Assembly (NCBI GenBank): GCA_031556375.1
Contig: JAVBTA010000004.1
Span: 66,722 to 130,721, forward strand
Source: BNXB01 sp031556375
GTDB lineage: Bacteria; Bacteroidota; Bacteroidia; Bacteroidales; Azobacteroidaceae
Direction: 5' to 3'
Length of the DNA stretch: 64,000 nucleotides
Part shown: positions 9,336 through 17,914 of the stretch, in pieces
Numbering within the stretch: the first letter of the stretch is position 1
Layout of the letters: each line of letters begins with the position of its first letter
The notes under the pieces: model-generated
Seen by the model: only the letters and a program-made list of their open reading frames with translations
Told to the model about the DNA's origin: nothing
Databases searched by the model: none
Position numbers and translations under genes: made by a program

Positions 9336-11186
9336 TTAATTTGTATATCCCGGATTCTGAATCAACTTCGGATTCGAGTTCATGTCATCTCCATTAATCT
9401 TGGTATAATAGTTCTTTTCCAGAAATACTCTCTTTTGCTTCGGAGTATTGGCTCCTCTTTCGAACGTATATTTTCCATCGGATATGTTATACCAGGGATA
9501 TAGGGCTGATCCGCGAAAACCGTTCAAACCTCCCAGGGACACATCCAGATGAGCAATCCGCCAACGTTTCATATCCCAGAAGCGATGGGTTTCAAAAGCC
9601 AGTTCTACTTTGCGTTCATGACGTATTTTTGCCATATCGACAGACGATATTTGCGGCATACCGGCTCTCGCTCTCACAGTATTTATAGCAGCCTGTGCTT
9701 CGGAAGTTTTTCCCAGCTCAAAAGCAGATTCAGCCAGATTCAAATACATTTCAGCCAAACGGAATACAGGCCATGGTGTTTCCGATTTACCCATATTCAT
9801 ATCCGTTAATGTTTCATCAAAGAACTTCTTCTGATAAAATCCGGTTTTGGAAGCATCTCCGGCATCAGCACCACCATCTTTTCCACTTGTGGTATAAGTT
9901 TTTCCATCAATTACAACTTTATTCCCTCCATCCGGCTGACTGGTAGCTACATAACGAGTTCCCTGTTTATCAATCACTCCCCGGTACCATTCCATTATAG
10001 AACCTTTGATCGGAGATCCCGGCAAATAAATAGACGCGCTCAGACGAGGATCTTTATTTTGAAAAAGGTCATAAGGACTTTCAAACCGAAGTAGAGTTCC
10101 ATCGGTATTTGTCAGGTGGAGCGTTCCGTCAGATCCGTCTGTGTATTCATATTCCTCGATCATCTCGAGAGTAGGAGCCATACCACATCCCCAGCCGCCT
10201 CCGCGGAAAGAAAACGCAGCATTTCGCTTGTCCCAGCTATGTCCTTTTCCTCCGGCTACGTTATACTGTTTTTGAAAAATATATTCTCCGTTATTTCCAT
10301 TACCTTTGAGAAACATGTCACAATAATTCTGAGATTTATCATCCGGTTTTTTATTATACAGACTATATCTTCCCGAATTCAATACTTCCTGCGATGCATT
10401 AAAAGCTGATTGAAAGAATCGTGGTGCTTCTGAAGCCGGAATACCAACAAGACCATCCAACCGCACTGTTCCATATTTCGCAATCGAACCGGCATAAAGT
10501 GCGGCACGTGAGGCTAAAGCCAAAGCAGCGCCGCTTTCCGCCCGGTATCTGTCTGATGCACCTCGCATCACAGGCAAATATTTAGCCGCATCCACACATT
10601 CATCAATAATGAAATCATATATTTCTACTTCCTTATTACGAGGAACTTGTAATGCTTCAAGATTATTCGGATCATATGGCTGGGATTCATCGATAAGCGG
10701 TACACCCCCATATCTTTTTACCAGCGTAAAATAGTGCATCGCGCGTAGAAAACGAACTTCACCCAGCAATAATAGCTTATCGGATTCAGATAATGACTGA
10801 GCTGTTTTCAGCTGAGCGATAAAGTCATTACAATTACGGATCAATTTGTAGCGGCTCGCAAATGTTTGTTCAAACAAAGCATCTTCGTATGTATAACTTG
10901 CATTTCCATTGTCGAACATCGGATCTTTCTGGAATGACCCTTGAGCCTCATCGGATAAAGAAGTCGGATTCATCAATCTCCACGCATCCCGGTACCAGTA
11001 GTCGAAGTCTTCAGTCTGTAATCCATCATATAGATTCACTAATACGGCATTGATTAGCTTTGGGTCCTGCCATACCTGTTCCGGGGTGATGATATCAAAA
11101 TTTTCTTTTTCCAAATAATTATCACATGCGCCTAATCCGACTAAAGCCAGACAGGCAATCATTATTCTTATAATATTTGTCTTCAT
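9336..11186 (-). CDS. SusD/RagB-family nutrient-binding lipoprotein (PUL A)
   Basis: A 616-residue outer-membrane lipoprotein that caps its SusC partner and binds the glycan. The lipobox is GLGAC (Cys20). SusD family features are the N-terminal FDIITPEQVW region, TPR-like helices (FLRAMHYFTLVKRYGGVPL), and the C-terminal RHERKVELAFETHRFWDMKRW helix followed by the usual closing QNPGY. It follows the SusC gene by 9 bp and is certainly co-transcribed with it. Confidence 0.96.
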   Translation of the reverse strand: MKTNIIRIMIACLALVGLGACDNYLEKENFDIITPEQVWQDPKLINAVLVNLYDGLQTEDFDYWYRDAWRLMNPTSLSDEAQGSFQKDPMFDNGNASYTYEDALFEQTFASRYKLIRNCNDFIAQLKTAQSLSESDKLLLLGEVRFLRAMHYFTLVKRYGGVPLIDESQPYDPNNLEALQVPRNKEVEIYDFIIDECVDAAKYLPVMRGASDRYRAESGAALALASRAALYAGSIAKYGTVRLDGLVGIPASEAPRFFQSAFNASQEVLNSGRYSLYNKKPDDKSQNYCDMFLKGNGNNGEYIFQKQYNVAGGKGHSWDKRNAAFSFRGGGWGCGMAPTLEMIEEYEYTDGSDGTLHLTNTDGTLLRFESPYDLFQNKDPRLSASIYLPGSPIKGSIMEWYRGVIDKQGTRYVATSQPDGGNKVVIDGKTYTTSGKDGGADAGDASKTGFYQKKFFDETLTDMNMGKSETPWPVFRLAEMYLNLAESAFELGKTSEAQAAINTVRARAGMPQISSVDMAKIRHERKVELAFETHRFWDMKRWRIAHLDVSLGGLNGFRGSALYPWYNISDGKYTFERGANTPKQKRVFLEKNYYTKINGDDMNSNPKLIQNPGYTN

Positions 11187-11195
11187 ATTCGTTCG

Positions 11196-14100
11196 TTAAA
11201 AAGTAAGATTAACACCAAAATTAAACGATCGCATTTGCGGATAATACCGTAACGCTCCATTACTATTTTCCGGGTCCATATATTTAATTACACCCTTTGT
11301 CCCTGTAAATGTCAGCATATCAAACGCGTTAATATACATACGGAAGTTGTCTATGCCGATTCTTGACAATATCTTTTTGGGAATTGTATAACCGAATTCC
11401 AGTGTTTTCAGACGCAAGTAAGAAGCTTTCTGCATGGTCCAGGTATTATTGGAAGTGTTGGCCGAGAACCCTGTCGGACGTACGGCTGGCATATATCCAG
11501 GAACCCAAGCGCTACCAGGATTAGACGGATCTTCACGGTGCCAACGATCTAACCACAATGTGATACCGTTACCCAACCCCTGTTGAATAAATGGATCGAG
11601 GAAGTCGCCTCCTGTGAAAACCTCATGTCCGGCTGCTCCCTGGAAGAAGACGGTCAGGTCAAAACCTTTGTATGATCCATACATATTTAACCCGTAATAC
11701 ATCCGTGGAGTATCTCCATGCCCGATCGGCTGATCATCTTTACCATCAATAATACCATCATTGTTCCAGTCTTGATACTTCATATCACCTGGCAGAAGCG
11801 ATTTGTTCCCGTTTCCATCCTGAATAGGCGAATTCAATATATCTTCAAAACTTTGGAATTGGCCGATTACTTTTTTACCCCAACTGATGTTCTTATACCG
11901 GTCATTCGTATTATTTCTCCAGTTATCAAACATGTTAGCCGAAGGAGCACGTTCTACATACCCAAAATATTGACGTGTAGAGGAAAAGTTTGCTTTGATA
12001 TCGTAAGTAAAACCTTCAATGTTATTACGGTGTCCTACAGAAATTTCAAATCCACGGGTTTTATCTGAATTAAGATTTTCATCCGGTAAGGATTGTCCAA
12101 AAGTAGTAGGTAAAGTCAGCACACGAGTAGCCAATAACCCTTCCCGTTCACGATTAAAATAATCAAACTCAAAACTTAACAATCCCTGTTTGATTGAAGA
12201 TTCAAATCCGATATTGGATGTAATAGATTCATACCATGTCAAATTAGGATTAGGCATCCCTCTGTCTTTTGCCCCATTTGTAAGACCATTATCTCCCAGA
12301 ACATAGCTCCCTGAAGGATAGGTATATCCGGATAAATATTGATAAGGTAACATGTACCATTTATCACCTACTTTATAACTTGTCTCATCACCCACTTTTC
12401 CAATAGAACCTCTTATTTTCAGATTATCAAACATAGGTAATGCATCCTTAAAGAATCCTTCTTCCGAAATACGCCAACCTAATGATAATGCAGGAAAGAA
12501 ACCCCACCGTTTATCCGGAGCAAATTTATACGAACCGTCATAACGGAAACTCGCCTCTGCCAAGTATTTACCGGCATAAGCATAATTTAAACGGCCTATC
12601 AGACCTGCATGAGCAGAAACTTCCGCAGTTCCGTCATTATTCATATTTGTCTTATCTCCTGCCCTGATCTGATCAATCGCACTGATTGTAAATTGACGAT
12701 AGGCTTCCACCCAATCTGTTCTATCGTTGTAAAATTCCCATAAAGCCAAAGCGGAAATATCGTGTGACCCTATTATTTTATTATAATTCAGCGATAACTG
12801 CACATCCGGTTTAAAATAGTTGGTGGACTTTGTTGTCAACTCGGAAATTGTATGACTACCTGTCACATTATATACATCCTTTGCCGCATCATAACCATAT
12901 TCATAGTATTCCTTATACCATTTACGACCATATTCATTATTATAATCGTAAGAAGCCAGGGCCTTTGCAGACAACCCTTTCACCCAAGGCACCTCCCAGT
13001 TAACAATCATTGTTCCTGTGAAATTGCGGCGATCACGACGGTCATAACCTACATTATCGATCTCCGATAACTGAACAGGATTTCCCTTATCTCCCGGATT
13101 CGACCAGTAACTCTCATTATTATTAGCATATATCGGGAAAACAGGTTTTGCCATCTGGATACTTCTTGTTATAGGATCTGCTTCATAAGGTTTGTTACGT
13201 GTATCCAGGCGTCCGCTTATTTGTAAATCGACAGAGAACCCTTTAGCAATCTCGGCACTTATATTAGAGCGCACATTGTATTTTGAAAAATCATAGTCAT
13301 TCGATTTATAAATACCTTCCTGATAAGTATATCCTAAAGAGAAGAAGTATTTTATTCTTTCCGCTCCACCCGAGACACTCATATTATGGTAAGTTTGAGG
13401 AATCGAGCCTCGTATTACGTCGTTATACCAATCGGTAGTTCCAATACCTTGCTTGAACCGATCCAGATCGTCTGCCGAGTAAGGAGGAGCTACCCCGACA
13501 TTTTGTTGTGCTTCATTATACAGCGTTGCATACTCATAACCATTATATAGTTCCGGATAACGGGTAATATTTTGTAATCCAAAATAACCTGTATAATTAA
13601 TTTTAGGCTTACCCACAGCTCCTTTTTTAGTTGTAATCAGAATAACACCGTTGGCTCCTTTGAATCCATATACAGAAGCGGAAGCGTCTTTCAGAATACT
13701 GATAGATTCAATATCGTTGGCATCGATCTGGCTGAAATCGCGTTCTACGCCATCCACGATAACCAATGCACTACCAAATCCACGAATATCAATCGAAGCC
13801 GCATCATCTCCGGGAGCTCCGCTCCTCTGAACAGCTCTCAATCCAGGAAGTTTTCCCGCCAATGTATTAGTCACATTCGGTGTTTTTACTGTCGTAATTT
13901 CTTTCGATTGTAACGAAGCCACTGAACCGGTTATAGATGCTCTCTTCTGTATTCCATAACCAACTACTACCACTTCACTGAGCGACTGAGTATCTTCCTT
14001 CAACTGGGCATCGACAACCTTTTTCGATCCCAAAGGTATTTCCTGAGTAATATAACCGACATACGAAAATACCAGAATTGCATTTTGAGGAACATCAGAA

Positions 14101-14624
14101 GTTAACGGAAATGAATAATTCCCGCCAATATCCGTAATAGAACCTATGGAAGTTCCTTTTATTCGAACATTCACCCCGATCAGAGGTTCCTTTAGTCCTG
14201 CATCTATGACAGTCCCCTTTATTGTGACCGGTTCCTGTTCAATACCGGTTGTATTTACATCCGGTTTATACACAACGATGTGCCGGTCTTTTACGGTATA
14301 CGTAATATCTTTCCCGGCAAACACCTCATCCAAGACTTCCGATATGTTTTTGTTTTTTGCATTAACAGAAACTTTCTCTTTTACATTGACTTCATTATTT
14401 TTATAAAAGAAAGAAAATTCACTTTGGTTTTCAATTTTCTCAAAAACCTGCTCTATTGTTACATTTTTAAGGTTGAGACTTAGAGTTGCTGTTTGCGAAT
14501 ACGTCTTAGCATGCACAGAGAGCATTGACACAATTAATAATAAAGCTGTTAATTTCACAATACGAATGGTTTTTTTCAGGTAATATATGGGAATAAGAAT
14601 CCCATTATCATTGTTTTTTTTCAT
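11196..14624 (-). CDS. SusC/RagA-family TonB-dependent transporter with STN domain (PUL A)
   Basis: A 1142-residue outer-membrane transporter. I chose the ATG at 14624; an in-frame TTG four codons upstream is poorer. Order: cytoplasmic-side leader and hydrophobic signal (LTALLLIVSMLSVHA), STN domain (about 45-120), carboxypeptidase-like regulatory domain (about 135-215), TonB-box/linker and plug (SEVVVVGYGI, then ILKDASASVYGFKGANGVIL, the SusC signature), and a barrel ending in NFGVNLTF. The STN domain is the part that signals to a FecR anti-sigma factor, and a fecR gene lies just upstream. The strand opposite its leader carries a predicted antisense RNA. Confidence 0.97.
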   Translation of the reverse strand: MKKNNDNGILIPIYYLKKTIRIVKLTALLLIVSMLSVHAKTYSQTATLSLNLKNVTIEQVFEKIENQSEFSFFYKNNEVNVKEKVSVNAKNKNISEVLDEVFAGKDITYTVKDRHIVVYKPDVNTTGIEQEPVTIKGTVIDAGLKEPLIGVNVRIKGTSIGSITDIGGNYSFPLTSDVPQNAILVFSYVGYITQEIPLGSKKVVDAQLKEDTQSLSEVVVVGYGIQKRASITGSVASLQSKEITTVKTPNVTNTLAGKLPGLRAVQRSGAPGDDAASIDIRGFGSALVIVDGVERDFSQIDANDIESISILKDASASVYGFKGANGVILITTKKGAVGKPKINYTGYFGLQNITRYPELYNGYEYATLYNEAQQNVGVAPPYSADDLDRFKQGIGTTDWYNDVIRGSIPQTYHNMSVSGGAERIKYFFSLGYTYQEGIYKSNDYDFSKYNVRSNISAEIAKGFSVDLQISGRLDTRNKPYEADPITRSIQMAKPVFPIYANNNESYWSNPGDKGNPVQLSEIDNVGYDRRDRRNFTGTMIVNWEVPWVKGLSAKALASYDYNNEYGRKWYKEYYEYGYDAAKDVYNVTGSHTISELTTKSTNYFKPDVQLSLNYNKIIGSHDISALALWEFYNDRTDWVEAYRQFTISAIDQIRAGDKTNMNNDGTAEVSAHAGLIGRLNYAYAGKYLAEASFRYDGSYKFAPDKRWGFFPALSLGWRISEEGFFKDALPMFDNLKIRGSIGKVGDETSYKVGDKWYMLPYQYLSGYTYPSGSYVLGDNGLTNGAKDRGMPNPNLTWYESITSNIGFESSIKQGLLSFEFDYFNREREGLLATRVLTLPTTFGQSLPDENLNSDKTRGFEISVGHRNNIEGFTYDIKANFSSTRQYFGYVERAPSANMFDNWRNNTNDRYKNISWGKKVIGQFQSFEDILNSPIQDGNGNKSLLPGDMKYQDWNNDGIIDGKDDQPIGHGDTPRMYYGLNMYGSYKGFDLTVFFQGAAGHEVFTGGDFLDPFIQQGLGNGITLWLDRWHREDPSNPGSAWVPGYMPAVRPTGFSANTSNNTWTMQKASYLRLKTLEFGYTIPKKILSRIGIDNFRMYINAFDMLTFTGTKGVIKYMDPENSNGALRYYPQMRSFNFGVNLTF

Positions 14625-14632
14625 AACTTTGC
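14624..14632 (+). promoter_or_regulatory. Antisense-strand -7 box (TAACTTTGC) at the susC start of PUL A
   Basis: A full match to the Bacteroidota TAnnTTTGC element lies on the plus strand across the susC start codon, although all flanking coding is on the minus strand. A terminator pointing the same way lies about 50 bp downstream. I see no good -33 TTTG. Confidence 0.55.
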
Positions 14633-14637
14633 ACAAC

Positions 14638-14716
14638 GATTTACATTAATGATTACTGCGTATTTGTTAATGATCTCGCAGATTGGGGAATGCTGCAACA
14701 TTTCCCAATCTTTTTA
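14638..14716 (+). ncRNA. Predicted cis-antisense small RNA opposite the susC leader (PUL A, DonS-like)
   Basis: Bounded by the plus-strand -7 box at 14624-14632 and a strong terminator at 14680-14715, this gives a transcript of about 80 nt lying wholly opposite the 5' leader of susC between susC and fecR. Cis-encoded antisense RNAs in exactly this position (DonS and relatives) are known to repress PULs in Bacteroides. Ends are estimates from the promoter and terminator. Confidence 0.55.
14680..14716 (+). terminator. Strong rho-independent terminator, plus strand, in the susC-fecR gap
   Basis: A 13-bp stem (14680-14692 with 14699-14711, one G-U) with a 6-nt loop CTGCAA is followed by TTTTT and AATT. 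The U-tract is only on the plus strand, yet both neighbouring genes are on the minus strand, so it must end a plus-strand RNA. On the minus strand the same hairpin would lie in the susC leader. Confidence 0.85.
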
Positions 14717-14764
14717 ATTCGTTAAGAGGTGTTATTCATAGGCATTCTATTTACAAGTTAACAA

Positions 14765-15700
14765 TTATTTATTATCTGAAATAATATACACTCCATTTTT
14801 ATAGGAATACTTTATGTGAGTATTGAGTTTAATGATATCCAATATCTGTTCTACAGTCTCCCCATTTTCAAATTTACCGGTATAAATTTCCTGTTTAAGC
14901 TTCTCATCGGTTACTTTTATTTTAACATTGTGAACCTTTTCCAGTACAGTCATGATTGTTCCTAATGTTTGAGCTTTAAATTGAAGTTTCCCATCTCTCC
15001 AGGAAGTATAGAAGCCAGCATCTATCTTTGCTATCGTTACTTTTCCTGTAGTTTTTGAAATTTCAGCCCGTTCATCAGGATGGAGCAGGATGAAATTATC
15101 CAACTCTTCATTCGTTTGACAGAAACTAACAGATCCTTTTTCCAGCACAATTTCTACAACATCTTCATTTTGATACGATTTCATATTAAAACGAGTGCCT
15201 ACTACTTTGATATTAACGGCATCAGATTTCACTATAAAAGGTCTTTTTGCATCTTTAACTACATCAAAAAATGCCTCTCCGGTAATAAACACCTCACGCA
15301 ACCGGGATGTAAATTTCTCAGGATAAACAAGTTGTGTTCCGGCATTCAACCATACCAAAGTACCATCCGGAAGAGTAACCTGCCTCTTCCCATCCTCTCC
15401 TGCAGTACAAACGATACTCATTTCAGGAAATGAGGAAGAATCTTGCTGAGAAAAGTAAAACAAAGTTCCACTCAATACAAATAATACAATGGAAGCGGCA
15501 ACAGACCAATACCTCCAGAGAATAACACGTTTTTTCGTCTTCCCGGAAGAAGCACTAAGTTCAGACGACAGTTTACGCCAGACCCGTTCTTCAGCCTCCT
15601 GTAAATCCGTTCCTCCTATATTCGACAATATTCTGGTTGAAGCGACAATCTCTTCAACTTTCCGGATACCATTCTCATTATTGTTCTCATTATCTTCCAT
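14765..15700 (-). CDS. FecR-family anti-sigma factor (PUL A)
   Basis: A 311-residue single-pass inner-membrane protein. The cytoplasmic N-terminus (residues 1-60) should bind the sigma factor, a transmembrane helix follows (YWSVAASIVLFVLSGTLFYF, about 66-85), then the periplasmic FecR domain (RQVTLPDGTLVWLNAGTQLVYPE; GEAFFDVVKDAKRPF) and a C-terminal STN-like segment. It relays glycan occupancy of the STN-bearing SusC to the ECF sigma factor encoded divergently. The start is supported by an AGGAAAG stretch a few bases upstream. Confidence 0.95.
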   Translation of the reverse strand: MEDNENNNENGIRKVEEIVASTRILSNIGGTDLQEAEERVWRKLSSELSASSGKTKKRVILWRYWSVAASIVLFVLSGTLFYFSQQDSSSFPEMSIVCTAGEDGKRQVTLPDGTLVWLNAGTQLVYPEKFTSRLREVFITGEAFFDVVKDAKRPFIVKSDAVNIKVVGTRFNMKSYQNEDVVEIVLEKGSVSFCQTNEELDNFILLHPDERAEISKTTGKVTIAKIDAGFYTSWRDGKLQFKAQTLGTIMTVLEKVHNVKIKVTDEKLKQEIYTGKFENGETVEQILDIIKLNTHIKYSYKNGVYIISDNK

Positions 15701-15773
15701 TTCTTTCCTATCTAATATATTTAAAGAGATAAAAAATAAAAAAAATACGTAAAAGGATAGTAAAAATAATACA

Positions 15774-15781
15774 TATCTTTG
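15774..15781 (+). promoter_or_regulatory. Promoter -7 box (TATCTTTG) of the ECF sigma gene
   Basis: TATCTTTG lies 25 bp before the ATG of the sigma gene and matches TAnnTTTG. No clear TTTG is present at -33. Confidence 0.65.
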
Positions 15782-15806
15782 TCGTAGATTAAACAGAATA
15801 CAAATT

Positions 15807-16364
15807 ATGACTAGCGATATTCATTTGTTACTCAGGCAAATATCAGAAGAGGAAAGTCATAGCGCTTTTGAAAGACTATACCGGATTTATTTTCGGAAAT
15901 GTTTTTCTTTCGCGATGTATTATCTAAAATCAACGGAACTGGCTGAAGAAACAGTATCGGACGTATTCCTTAATTTCTGGCAAAACAGAACCTTACTAGC
16001 AAACATCAAAGATTGGGATTCTTATCTATACATATCCGTGCGAAATCAGGCTTTTCTGTATCTGAATAAGGAAATCGGGAAACAGGAAGATTCTATTAAT
16101 TCTTTTATTGTAGAGATTGATATCAACGAGGATAATCCGGAAAGTGCACTTTTAAAACAGGAACTTACTGAAGTCATTCAACATGCTGTAGACCAATTAC
16201 CGGAAAAATGCAAAATGATTTACCAGATGATCAGGGAAGATGGACTGAGTTATAAACAAGTGTCCAATATCCTTGAAATCTCAGAACGAACAGTCAATAC
16301 TCAAATGACAATTGCAATTAAAAAGATCAAAGCTGTTTTGAACGATTATTTCCAGAATGGATAA
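15807..16364 (+). CDS. RNA polymerase ECF sigma-70 factor (PUL A)
   Basis: A 185-residue sigma factor with region 2 (AFERLYRIYFRKCFSFAMYY, AEETVSDVFLNFWQNR) and region 4 with its helix-turn-helix (LPEKCKMIYQMIREDGLSYKQVSNILEISERTVN, about 130-165). It is transcribed divergently from fecR. By the usual FecI/FecR logic of glycan-responsive PULs it activates the susC-susD-DUF3823-GH2-GH130 operon when released by FecR. Confidence 0.95.
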   Translation: MTSDIHLLLRQISEEESHSAFERLYRIYFRKCFSFAMYYLKSTELAEETVSDVFLNFWQNRTLLANIKDWDSYLYISVRNQAFLYLNKEIGKQEDSINSFIVEIDINEDNPESALLKQELTEVIQHAVDQLPEKCKMIYQMIREDGLSYKQVSNILEISERTVNTQMTIAIKKIKAVLNDYFQNG

Positions 16365-16407
16365 AATTTTAAGTTCATACTGACATACTGTTGTCACTGA
16401 GGTGCCG

Positions 16408-16416
16408 TAAATTTGC
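16408..16416 (+). promoter_or_regulatory. Promoter -7 box (TAAATTTGC) of the VOC gene
   Basis: TAAATTTGC matches the consensus; a TTG at 16391-16393 is closer than the usual -33 spacing. It lies 51 bp before the ATG. Confidence 0.6.
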
Positions 16417-16467
16417 AGTATCATTAATGATCAAACAAATTTACATCAACATTAAAAGATTAAAACA

Positions 16468-16893
16468 ATGAAACTGACACCTCATTTTACATTCGATTTG
16501 CGAGCAAAAGAAGCTCTTGCATTTTACACCTCTGCATTAAAAGGAAAAACCGAAATTGTTTATACTTACCGGGATTGCGGAGTTGAAGCTCCTGCCGGTT
16601 CTGGGGGTGATTATCTGGACAAAATCATGTATGCCTCCCTCAGTTTTGGAGATGGGAATATGATTGCTATTTGCGATATGTGTCCGGAAAACGCTCCGGA
16701 AAAAGCAGGAAATACTGTTTTCATGGATTTGGAACTTAAAGCAGAAGAAGTGAAACCTATTTTCGATGCCCTGGCCGAGAATGGGACTATATTGTGTCCT
16801 CTTTCAAAAATGTCATGGACTGAACAATTCGGTTGTCTTGTAGATAAATTCGGTATCAACTGGAATATCATGCAGGAAGAAGAATCCAAATAA
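16468..16893 (+). CDS. VOC/PhnB-like glyoxalase-fold protein
   Basis: A 141-residue protein of the PhnB-like branch of the vicinal-oxygen-chelate fold (LTPHFTFDLRAKEALAFYTSALKG, MYASLSFGDGNMIAICDM, then the LEWNI-type ending as INWNIMQ). Family members are small metalloenzymes or binding proteins of unproven reaction; the old annotation as a 3-demethylubiquinone methyltransferase is unlikely. The WYL regulator starts 37 bp downstream, so the two may form a small unit in which the regulator controls the VOC gene; this is inference. Confidence 0.85.
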   Translation: MKLTPHFTFDLRAKEALAFYTSALKGKTEIVYTYRDCGVEAPAGSGGDYLDKIMYASLSFGDGNMIAICDMCPENAPEKAGNTVFMDLELKAEEVKPIFDALAENGTILCPLSKMSWTEQFGCLVDKFGINWNIMQEEESK

Positions 16894-16930
16894 AAATTTA
16901 TTACGTATCTTTCCGGATAAAATCAGATAA

Positions 16931-17881
16931 ATGAACAGACTTGAACGAATATCGGCAATCCTTGTCAGCCTGCAATCGCGCTCGGTGATCACAGCCGGAC
17001 AAATTGCCGAACGGTTCGGAGTCAGCCTTCGGACAGTATACAGAGACATACGGGTACTTGAAGAAGCGGGAATCCCAATATGCGGTGAAGCGGGTTCCGG
17101 TTATTCTTTAGTACCCGGTTTCAAATTACCTCCTCTTTTGTTCTCAACAGAAGAAGCTATTGCTTTTCTGATGGCCGAAAAACTAGTTGGAGACCAGGCC
17201 AATACCGATACTTTCGAATTGTACCGCAGCGGTATGGATAAAATAAGGGCTGTGTTGCGAACAGCGGAAAGAAATATATTGGAAGATTTCGATCGTCATA
17301 TCCAACTGATAGAATCCCATAACCCGCCAAAACAAGAACCCAGGAATATTCTACAACCCCTACTAAAGGCCATCCTAGATAAAAAAGCAATTATTATTCA
17401 ATATATTGCAGCGTATAATAACCAGATTACCGACAGATCGGTAGAGCCGCAAGGTATTTTCTTTATGACAGGCACCTGGTACCTATTAGCCTGGTGTAAA
17501 CTCCGATCCGATTACCGGACATTCAACCTCAGCCGTATCCAGTCTCTAACAATATCGGAGACCTGTTTCGGACAGGAACATCCTTCTCTACAGATTTTGA
17601 TCGACACATTGTATTGTATGCATAGCTCGCACAAAATACGGATAAAACTGCATGGTAACGATGCTTTGCTCAGAGTAAACCGGGGAAAATATGCACACGG
17701 TTTTTGTGACGAAACTGAAAAAAATGGTTATATTATTCAGATTTATAAAACCGATTCACTGGATTATTTTGCACGATGGTACTTGTCATTTGCCGATATG
17801 GCAACAATACTTGAACCGGAAGAACTGAAAACAACGGTAAAAGATTTAATTGAACGAATACAGATTTCCATTGATGATTAA
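16931..17881 (+). CDS. HTH-WYL (YafY/DeoR-like) transcriptional regulator
   Basis: A 316-residue regulator. The N-terminal HTH_11 winged helix (RLERISAILVSLQSRSVITA, then AERFGVSLRTVYRDIRVLEEAGIPI) is followed by the WYL domain (about 135-300; the core appears as TGTWYLLAWCKLRSDYRTFNLSRI) and the C-terminal WCX region. WYL domains sense ligands, often nucleic acids or small metabolites. It sits behind the VOC gene and is convergent with the T9SS substrate gene. A near-consensus TATCTTTCC lies about 20 bp upstream. Confidence 0.92.
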   Translation: MNRLERISAILVSLQSRSVITAGQIAERFGVSLRTVYRDIRVLEEAGIPICGEAGSGYSLVPGFKLPPLLFSTEEAIAFLMAEKLVGDQANTDTFELYRSGMDKIRAVLRTAERNILEDFDRHIQLIESHNPPKQEPRNILQPLLKAILDKKAIIIQYIAAYNNQITDRSVEPQGIFFMTGTWYLLAWCKLRSDYRTFNLSRIQSLTISETCFGQEHPSLQILIDTLYCMHSSHKIRIKLHGNDALLRVNRGKYAHGFCDETEKNGYIIQIYKTDSLDYFARWYLSFADMATILEPEELKTTVKDLIERIQISIDD

Positions 17882-17914
17882 AGACAAACGAGTTTAATCA
17901 TCTCATAATCAATA

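Noticed and set aside
14625..14636. TTG start four codons upstream of susC in PUL A
   Set aside because: The ATG at 14624 begins the usual MKKN-type leader; the TTG has no support.
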